This document shows, piece after piece, positions 56,548 through 64,000 of a stretch of 64,000 nucleotides of DNA (the first letter of the stretch is position 1; every line of letters starts with the position of its first letter). Source of the stretch: Impatiens glandulifera. Taxonomy: Eukaryota > Streptophyta > Magnoliopsida > Ericales > Balsaminaceae. The position numbers were made by a program, and so were the translations under genes. The stretch is taken from NCBI RefSeq assembly GCF_907164915.1, contig NC_061870.1:4864273-4928272 (forward strand), given 5' to 3'. The notes below the pieces were generated by a model. That model was not told where the DNA came from and ran no database searches. It worked only from the letters and a program-made list of their open reading frames with translations.

Positions 56548-57779
56548 GTGTGTGACCTCGTGGAAAGCTTTTGTAGTTGCTTTATTTAAGTTTCCCATTT
56601 ATTTGTTATTAGTCATTGAGTTATATTTAATTCTGCTGTGGAATTGAATTTTTTCAGATTTTCTTTGATATTTTATTTTATTAATTATTGGTTTGAATTG
56701 TATCCATTTGATTGTTGTTTGTGTGTGTTCTTAGATATATGAAGTAGGAATTTTCTTACAAACTTTCGGAAACTCAATTCAAATTTACTTTTATCCAATA
56801 CCAAATTTATGGGTTATAACAAATATATGTAAATTATATTAAATTGTTTTGATTGATTAAATTAAAATCTTAATTATTTAAAATTATTTGTTAATCACTT
56901 TGGATCATGATACAAATTAAAATTATATTAGAATTTTAATTTCACTTCAAATCTTATGTTTATAAAATTTTAGTTTTTGAAAAATTTATAATTTCTATGT
57001 TTTTTTTAAATTATAATATAAATAATTTGAATATATATATTTTATATTCATTAGATATTGATGCTTTTATATATATTTATATTATATTATATATATATAT
57101 ATATATATATTGTATATATATGTTGATACGACACAAGTCAAGGAGTTTATTTTATCTTTATTAAGTTTTTATTAAGAAATTGATACGACACAACTTTGAT
57201 ATATATATACTAATAAAATATTGGTACGACACAAGTTAATAAAATATAAAATATTGGTACGACACAAGTTAGAGGATTTAAGTGTTAAGATTTGTATCAA
57301 TTATTAAAAAAATAACAAATTCAACCTGTTAATTAACTTCCTAAATTAGAAAAAAATAAATATTGATTTCCTAAATTAGAAAAAATAAATATCGATTCAA
57401 CCCATTATATTATTGTCTAAACTAGCTAAAACTAGTAATATTAGATTAAAATTTTATGAAAATTTTCTGTTTATAGTTGTATTTTAGAGGATTCAAAAGA
57501 AAATAAAAACTTATGAATATTACAATTTAGTCAAAAACATGTACGCGCTTGAAATTTTAGGTTACATATATTGTCCTAAATATTTTTACTAATTAAAAAA
57601 TTGTTACACAGAAGACTAGAACATTTCCTCTCCTGTACAATGTGACATTTGTTCAATTCAAAGCTTAAAATATTACTTTAACTCAAAATTTCAATGACTA
57701 ATCATTTTTTGAAATTGTGCAATTTATGAGTATGTGTAAAAAAATAATTCAGATTTTCTGCTATCGATTCCCGTGTTCC
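56548..57779. other. AT-rich DNA downstream of RPL17
   Basis: Presumed 3' UTR of RPL17 then AT-rich spacer. It has a (TA)n tract near 57090-57112. The motif TACGACACAA occurs four times between 57120 and 57275, in contexts TTGATACGACACAA and TTGGTACGACACAA. No gene seen. Confidence 0.5.
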
Positions 57780-58040
57780 CCTGTTGCAGACCAATGAAAT
57801 TGCAGCATTATTATTATATTAATAAATCAATCTGGGTAGGAGACGGAGGGAGGGAGAATCCGGAATCCGGGTTTCATTCCGGGTTCACACCAGACGCCGT
57901 TAACGGAAGAGCCTATTAACGCCAGGAAATAATATAATATTCATATAATCCGGATAAAATATCTTCGCTCCGGGCACCGTGTCAGAGGGAAGGGTGAGAA
58001 GCGAAGGGAGCAATGATCTCCACGCCCAGGAGCCCTGACC
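57780..58040. other. Unassigned segment before the tandem repeats
   Basis: Contains a GC-rich stretch (GGAGACGGAGGGAGGGAG, CCGGAATCCGGGTTT) and two GCGAAG/CTTCGC motifs. No open frame. Confidence 0.4.
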
Positions 58041-58900
58041 CTCATGTAAACCCCCATACCCACCCATGAGAAGACCGCTTGCCTTTCATGTAAATACACT
58101 TACTCGTCTATGTAATTACCAAAATTACAAGGATTTTATATTTACGTTAATTAAATATTAATTCAATTTATTAAAAATGACATGCAGCGAACTAATATTC
58201 GCTTTAATTAATTCATTCTTAATTTTTTTGTTTTTTTTTATTAAATTTTTTTGCGGGGAGACGCTCAGGAGCGAAGACTTATTCGCTTCAATTAATTTTA
58301 ATTAAAACTTCATGTAAACCCCCCAACCCACCCATGAGAAGACCGCTTGCCAGCCATGTAAAGACACTTACCCGTGTATGTAAAGACCAAAATTAACATT
58401 ATTTTTATATTTTCATTTTTTAAATATTAATTCAATTTATTAAAAATAACATGCATCAACCGAACAAATCTTCGCTTCAATTACTTCACTATTTTTTTTA
58501 ATTTTATATTTCCGTTTATAAAATATTAATTCAATTAATTAAAAATGACATGCAGGAAACGAACAAATATTCGCTTTAATTACTTCACTCTATTTTTTTT
58601 TACGAGGAGACGATTGAAACCGAAGATTTATTCGTTTCAATTATTTTTAACCTGACGTTCATGTAAAACCCCCTTCCCTCCCATGAGAAAACCGCTTGCC
58701 TGTCATGTAAATACACTTACCCGTGTATGTAAATACCAAAATTAACATGGATTTTATATTTTCAGTTATTAAATATTAATTCAATTTATTAGAAATAACA
58801 TGCAGCAACCGAACAAATCTTCGCTTCAATTACTTCACTAATTTTTTATTTTAGTAATATTTTTGGCGGGGAGACGCTCAGGAGCGAAGACTTATTCGTT
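58041..58900. repeat. Three tandem repeats of about 270-350 bp
   Basis: Units begin TCATGTAAACCCCC at 58042, 58310 and 58659. Each holds CATGAGAA.ACCGCTTGCC, CATGTAAATACACTTACC, an AT-rich part with ACATGCA, and a GCGAAGACTTATTCG-type dyad (most clearly 58271 and 58881). The middle unit carries an extra internal copy of its AT-rich part. Confidence 0.85.
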
Positions 58901-58919
58901 TCAATTATTTGATTTCCAT

Positions 58920-59112
58920 ATAGAATACCCCTTCGCCCAGATTCAATGGAATGAATAGACGCTTTGTGAGAGAATATTTGTTCGCCTAGACCATGTTCCA
59001 TGTAAAATGGATTGAATAGTCGCTTTTCGAGAGAATACTTATTCGCCCCTGGTCCAGGTGTCATGTGAAATGGAATGAATAGTCGCTTTTCGAGAGAAGA
59101 CATGTTCGCCCA
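58920..59112. repeat. Short tandem repeats upstream of the BRCT gene
   Basis: Three units of about 60 bp with CATGTxAAATGGA, TGAATAGTCGCTTTTCGAGA and GAATACTTATTCGCCC. They end 10 bp before the TATA box. Confidence 0.8.
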
Positions 59113-59123
59113 AGTTCCATGAG

Positions 59124-59132
59124 TATATATAC
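59124..59132 (+). promoter_or_regulatory. TATA box of the BRCT gene
   Basis: TATATATAC, 137 bp before the start codon. A CT-rich leader (ATCTCTCTCTCTTCC at 59172) follows. Confidence 0.55.
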
Positions 59133-59260
59133 ACCTTAATATGATTATTTTATAATCATTTCCGCCCGATTCATCTCTCTCTCTTCCTGCCTCCTTTCAC
59201 GGCGATTCGCAACCGGCTCCCCGTCGACCAGACCAGAAGCAACATCTTCACGTCTCCACA

Positions 59261-60437
59261 ATGGTACGTACTCCTAAATAGTAACTTTTCATATTTAGGA
59301 TTATGAAACCACTAAACCCTAGATTATGTTATGTGATGTCGTTGTCTCGTTAATCTTTAGGAAACCCTACTCTCAAAATGTCACGTTGAATGAAAATCCA
59401 TCTTATTTAGGAAAACTTACCTAGTGTTAGGGTTTAGGATATTATTTCCATGAAACCTTAGTAAATACTAACAAAGACTGTGTTTTTTTCATGCATGTGC
59501 AGCCAACCGCTAATGCATCCGTCCAAAACTTTGGCAAAGACTGGATTTTATGCCCAAATCAATTAACAAATGAAGATATAGTACTATTCTTGACATGTAT
59601 CCCTTTTTTTCCATATTGTTTAAGTTTTCATCCTGTTTATCTAAAATATTTATGATTGTTCTTAAACAGCACTTGATGCAACAATAAGCTAACACATGTG
59701 GTGCCACAGTGACAATGAGGTGGCGAGACGATGTGACCCACGTCATAGCATCCACCGATGCTAATGGTGGATGCGGTCGCACTATCAAAGTATTGAAGGC
59801 AATATTGAACGGGAGTTGGGTCCTTACCATTGATTGTGAGACTCTGTTATTCTTAACTCTTAACTGTTAACTCAATATTCATTTTCACATCTATGAAACT
59901 AAAAATACCCATTGCTTTTGTACAGGGATAAAATCATCAATCAGATCTAAATGTTACGTCGACGAGGAACCGTACGAGGTGCAGCGAGATAATCATGGGA
60001 CTGTGGGCGGTCCAAGAGCTGGAAGAATGCAGTATTTGAACAATGTAAGTTTTGTCTTATTCCTACTCCTCCTCCATATGATATTCAATTCTCCATGATT
60101 ACTAAAAATGTTTTGTATTTTCTTTCAGCTGCCGAAACTGTTCGACAGTTACAACTTTATATTTGCAGGGAAATTCATCCCGGCTTACAAACTGGATCTT
60201 ATGGGGTTTGTAATTGCTGGAGGAGGTACGACTAAAGAAATGGAGAATCCATTTGTTGAGCCCGAGGATGACAAAACTATAGTTGTATACGATAAGTCTC
60301 GGCACGATGTTGATGAACTTGTTTGGGTATTTGAGGTAGTGAATCCTTTGACGACATATTTGGATGTATTTGGTGTTCCTCACACAAGTTTGCTTGAATC
60401 AATTGCTGCTTGTGATTTGCAGCCTTTGTTTACATAG
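59261..60437 (+). CDS. Tandem-BRCT protein, BRCA1/BARD1 C-terminus-like, 223 residues, five exons
   Basis: Exons 59261-59263 (ATG only), 59503-59596, 59689-59835, 59926-60044 and 60129-60437 join to 224 codons without a stop. BRCT 1: GKDWILCPNQL, TCGATVTMRWRDDVTHVIAS, GRTIKVLKAILNGSWVLTID and W. Linker: VDEEPYEVQRDNHG. BRCT 2: LPKLFDSYNFIFAGKF, GFVIAGGG, ending TSLLESIAACDLQ. This matches the C-terminal repeat pair of plant BRCA1/BARD1, which binds phosphoproteins in DNA repair. RING, PHD and other upstream domains are absent, and a promoter-like region precedes the ATG, so this is a stand-alone gene. The exon 3 acceptor (AATAAG) is weak. The stronger one at 59669 would give a stop in all frames. 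Either a short functional gene or a truncated duplicate. Confidence 0.75.
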
Positions 60438-60890
60438 ACATGTGTTGGTTGAATTTGTTACTGAATATTGGAATATTTTGCATTCTTGAATTTGTTAATG
60501 TTATTTTTTATTTCAGATTTCTCTTTTTTGTTCTTAGAATTGTATTTTTGTTAAAACAGCAGCATTATATTAAACGAAATCTTGAAACATGAAATAATTT
60601 ATAACTTGAAGTATAAATTTTTATTCATTTATTAATACATAGTAATCTATGTAACTTAATCGCCCCTAATGTGATAAATAATTAATATGTTTTAAAACAA
60701 TTGTCAAAATAATATTTCTAAAACAATTGTCAAAATAATATTGTGAATCAATCTTCGCTTTCTGATTGATTGAATGATTTAGTAATATTAATTCATAATA
60801 ATTTTAGTCATTTAATTATTAAAATGAAATATATTTTTTATCAAGTCACCTCACCGCCACCTAACACCCCACCTTTTCATTAAATGTTGC
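60438..60890. other. AT-rich intergenic DNA
   Basis: Presumed 3' UTR of the BRCT gene, then AT-rich spacer. ACAATTGTCAAAATAATATT is repeated twice near 60697-60741. An ATCTTCGCTTTC motif near 60752 is like those at 57.9-59 kb. Confidence 0.45.
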
Positions 60891-62308
60891 ATGGAAGCAA
60901 GCCATGCTGCTAAGCCAGACAAAATTTGTACTGTTTTCTCTCTCACCTGTACGAGAAGCATTCGACCATTTCTTCGCCGGAGTGATACTCCATTGTCTAC
61001 CATCGACATCTCCTTCGCCGGAGAGTTCCTTATAATATCAACCCATCTTCCTAAATTAAAATGGTATGTTTTTGAATGTCATCTACCTTCTATACTTTTC
61101 GTCACAACATTTTTTTATGTTTTTTGAATACTGGACATGAAATGTTGTGTTCTTGTTGATTATCAGGAAGAAATACACATGAGCGAGAATGATATGAACG
61201 AAAATGATATTAATGATTTAAGGTATATTACTTAACTTATCTATTTTTTTGGTTCATATGTAAGCGAAGAGATCTGCGCTTATAGGATTTTTGATAATAG
61301 CTTATAAAGAGAAGCTCTCTTCGCCTCATATTACAATGTGATTAATGTTGAAGTGAAGCGCTCTTCGCTTATATTGCCTTCATTTTACAATCATCTACAA
61401 GTTTTGGTTAGTTGAAGATTTATTTTCCACGTGTTCTCAAATTGAACAGCGAATCTGCTAGTTTTCGTCGCCAATTGAATTTCGATGGAACCGGCCAACC
61501 TTTGGAGGACATCGAAGCCAACTTAATTCCACATTTAGGTAGGGAATTTGAGAAGAAGGCTACGTATTCTACTTAGCCTACGCTAAACTAATATGATTTG
61601 GTATAAGGCGCAGTTCAAAACATGTTGACAACGATGGTAAAATACTGGATAGAGTTTTTTGTTGTAGTGCAGAGGGGGAACGGGTAAAAGACAAACGTGA
61701 TGTCTATGTCAGACGTAGACGTTCTTTGATGAGGTTCGGTTGTGAAGCGAAATTGAGGATAAAGAGGGCAGATAATGGAAAGTTCCAAGTGGTAAATTGT
61801 ATTAGTGAGCATTGTCATCCTCTTGCAAGTCCAAAGAAAACTCACCTGTATAGATGCCATAGGAATATTTCTGCAATTGCAGGCTTACATATCGAGATGG
61901 CCACTAACGTGGGAATTCCTCCTAAGGCATCACATGCTCTAATATCTAAACAAATCGGTGGAAGGGAGAATCTATGTTTTCTTCCTGAGGATTACAAAAA
62001 TTACCTGCGAACGAAAAGAACCAGAGAATGTAATTTTGGGGAAATAGGGGGTGTATTAGAGTATTTGCAGAAAAAACAATCAAATGATCCTGGTTTTTAA
62101 AATGCTTTTCAACTTGACGCGGACGATTTGATAACGAATATTTTTTGGTGTGATTCCAACATGCGTTCTGATTATTCATACTTCGGAGACGTTGTCAGTT
62201 TTGACACCACCTACAAGAAGAATAAGGAAGGTCGTCCAGTTGCGCTTTTTCTAGGTGTGAATCATCACAAACAATAAATTATTTTTGGTGCAGCTCTATT
62301 ATACGATG

Positions 62309-63626
62309 TGTTAGATAAAATTAGACCGGTTCACATAAACCTAACTTAAATAAATCTTCCATGCAGGAACAAGGAACCGGACCGGACAAACAAAAGAACC
62401 GGCGAAAGAAAGCTAGCCGGTCAAGTCATTAAACCGACCAGGAACACTTGGAACATGACCGCACAAAGAAAGGAACGGCCAAAGCTTAAAACCGGAAACA
62501 TCAGACAGCCGATCAGCCACAAGGCAGAGGAATAACCGGAAGAAGTCCGGTTACATCACTCACACCAGAAGCCATCCGGTTAAGTTGAATGACTGACCAA
62601 GTACAACAAGACAATTCGGGTATCTGATAAGAATGATACCAAAGGAACAGACTGAACACTTCCATATCCATACAAGTCTGAGGAAAGCCTGCAGGTTGCA
62701 GAAGACAGTCCTACAGGATCTTTCCACTTCGGGATAAGTCAGAAAGGAGATCTCCCAAGTACAGACAACTGTCTAACAGACAGTGTCCACATTGAGTAAA
62801 AGACAAACCTAGCAGGTTTGCCTTACACACCGGAAGAACAGACCGCCAGGTCTGAGATAGACCGCCAGGTCTGAGGTTGACCGCCAGGTCTGAAAAGATG
62901 ACCGCAGGATCTGAATCACTGAATCACTGAACCTCTGCACCTCTGCTCAGCCAATCAGATTCAAGGAAGTGAAATATGACCGTTGGCATATTTCACCTAT
63001 AAAAGAGGCAGTTGAAGAAGAGTAAATGTGGGACAAGTGAGATACAGTGAGACAAGTAAGAAATTCTAAGAGCATTTACTCTACAAGTGATAAGACTGTG
63101 TTGTTTTAGAAAGCCTAAGTGCTAAAGTTAAAGTGTGTGTTTTACAATTTCGGTGTAAATTGTAAGAGTGTTATCGAGCAGGAAATAAGTCTCGATCGGA
63201 TTTTACTTGTATTCCTTAGTGAATATCCTTCTCGCGGTTTCGAGAGGAAGGGGTGACGTAGGAGTTTTATCTCCGAACATCCATAAAATATGTTCTGTCA
63301 TTTACTTTCTGCCGGTTCCATTATCTAACCGATCCGTACCACTATAACCGACTTAATTCTATCCAAGCCGAATCACCAGGTTACCGAAACCGACCCATCA
63401 ATCTTTTAAATCCTCATTATCCGAAACCGGTTCTGCCTATCATATAAGTGTGCCGCTTCAACCTGAAAGCAAACCTCTTCCGCGCTTGAACCTAGTTCAA
63501 GGGTTTGTGACAGGTTGTGTAGTATTGAAACCCCAGTGTTAATCTCTAACCGGATTAACCACCCTTCGAGTGAGAACCACTAACCGGTCCAACCCCGGTC
63601 CTCTAGCGGCTACCTAGATCCTAACA
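62309..63626 (+). mobile_element. Solo LTR, 1318 bp, in the FAR1-like gene
   Basis: TGTTAGATAAAA to GATCCTAACA, with a perfect 5-bp target duplication CGATG (62304-62308 and 63627-63631). The FAR1 frame is continuous across the site. It has CCAAT at 62951, TATAAAAG at 62998-63005, GGGGTGACGTAGGAG near 63251, and an about 19-bp minisatellite with CAGACC-gcca-GGTCTG at 62839-62915. Same family as the truncated LTR at 5771-6488. The internal region was lost by LTR-LTR recombination. Confidence 0.93.
62839..62915. repeat. 19-20 bp palindromic minisatellite inside the solo LTR
   Basis: Four units at about 62839, 62859, 62879 and 62898. Core AGACCGCCAGGTCTGA in the first three, decayed (GACCGCAGGATCTGA) in the fourth. 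Each core is an inverted repeat AGACC/GGTCT around GCCA. Confidence 0.9.
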
Positions 63627-64000
63627 CGATGAAACTACAATGACTTTTGAATGGTTGTTTGATACTTTCACCAATGCTATGCGTGGGAAAAAACCAAAAA
63701 CCATTCTTACAAATCAAAATGCAGCCATGGCTAAGGCCTTGTCGTCTACATGGCCCGAAACAAATCATCGTCTATGTATTTGGCACATATTTCAAAATGC
63801 AGCCATACATCTTAGCTCCGTGTTCCATAATTTCAGAGAATTTTCGAAGGATTTTTCTTCGTGTATATATGATTTTGAAGAAGAGATAGAGTTTGTTGAA
63901 GCTTGGAATTAAATGTTGACAAACTACGGGCTTAAAAACAATGACTGGTTGAAACGCATGTTTAGCATTAGGCGAAAGTGGGCATTAGTCTATGGACGAC

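Larger units (their letters stand above)
61061..64000 (+). pseudogene. FAR1/FRS-type (MULE-derived) gene, split by a solo LTR, runs off the window
   Basis: FAR1-related proteins are transcription factors that arose from Mutator-like transposases. A leader exon ends in ATG at 61061-61063 followed by GTATGT. Exon 2 (61167-61222) reads EEIHMSENDMNEND. Exon 3 starts at 61450. The FAR1 DNA-binding domain follows a small frameshift near 61580: FFCC-type CSAEGERVKDKRDV, RFGCEAKLRIKR, VVNCISEHCHPL (Cys/His residues of the WRKY-GCM1-like finger). The transposase domain starts with [16 protein letters not shown] (about 62164). TAA codons lie at 62098 and about 62276. After the LTR, FEWLFDTFTNAMRGKKPKTI and HRLCIWHIFQNAAIHL continue the transposase core. 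TAA at about 63910 breaks it again. Whether it began as a host FRS gene or a MULE transposase cannot be told. Confidence 0.88.

Noticed and set aside
59669..59688. Acceptor TTAAACAG at 59669 for BRCT exon 3
   Set aside because: Every phase through it meets a stop (TAA or TGA) within 25 bases; the acceptor at 59688 keeps the frame and the BRCT alignment.
60102..60383. Minus-strand 93-codon frame opposite the BRCT exon
   Set aside because: Antisense shadow; the plus strand encodes a clear BRCT repeat.

Overview
This is nuclear DNA from a flowering plant. It has plant Ty1/copia and Ty3/gypsy elements primed by initiator tRNA-Met, GT-AG introns in a 60S ribosomal protein L17 gene, a BRCA1/BARD1-type BRCT gene and a FAR1/FRS gene. 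A eudicot of the order Lamiales is my best guess, only because the gag-like ORF family described below resembles, from memory, predicted proteins of Gesneriaceae. About nine tenths of the window is mobile-element sequence, mostly old and broken.

Layout. 1-6.5 kb: the 3' end of a Sirevirus-like copia pol, then three tandem diverged copies of an extra ORF (called aORF here), each with its own TATA box, then a truncated LTR. 6.5-14.3 kb: a minus-strand Tat/Ogre-like gypsy relic with an LTR, a 2.3-kb tandem-repeat 3' region and an integrase fragment. 14.3-15.6 kb: an unidentified 563-bp tandem duplication. 15.6-32.7 kb: a chain of Sirevirus-like LTRs built on a 50-bp double-palindrome minisatellite. 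It includes a gag with pol almost wholly deleted, a long aORF, and a 5.45-kb tandem duplication carrying aORF 3' part + LTR + flank. 32.8-41 kb: a plus-strand Tat-like relic whose repeat array is the inverted counterpart of the first; a DUF4283-type retroposon with a 12-bp target duplication is inserted in it. 42.0-48.6 kb: a complete young copia element (TSD TGTTA). 48.8-55.4 kb: a complete young chromodomain gypsy element (TSD ACAGG). Both lie in one RPL17 gene, whose 3' exons run to 56.5 kb. 57-59.1 kb: AT-rich DNA and tandem repeats. 59.1-60.4 kb: an apparently intact five-exon gene for a 223-residue tandem-BRCT protein. 61.0-64.0 kb: a FAR1/FRS pseudogene split by a solo LTR (TSD CGATG) and running off the window.

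The best candidate for something undescribed is the aORF system. It is a post-pol gene family with an N-terminal conserved domain, a charged/coiled-coil middle and, in the long form, a Gly/Arg-rich tail. It lies between copia pol and the 3' LTR at two loci, and two copies share a perfect palindromic G-box about 185-190 bp before the TATA box. Other strong leads are three consecutive hairpins with the same apical-loop octamer in the young copia leader, a copia gag whose only plausible start codon lies in the 5' LTR and needs splicing, and a stand-alone BRCT gene. All positions come from reading the sequence by eye; no alignment, folding or database search was run.
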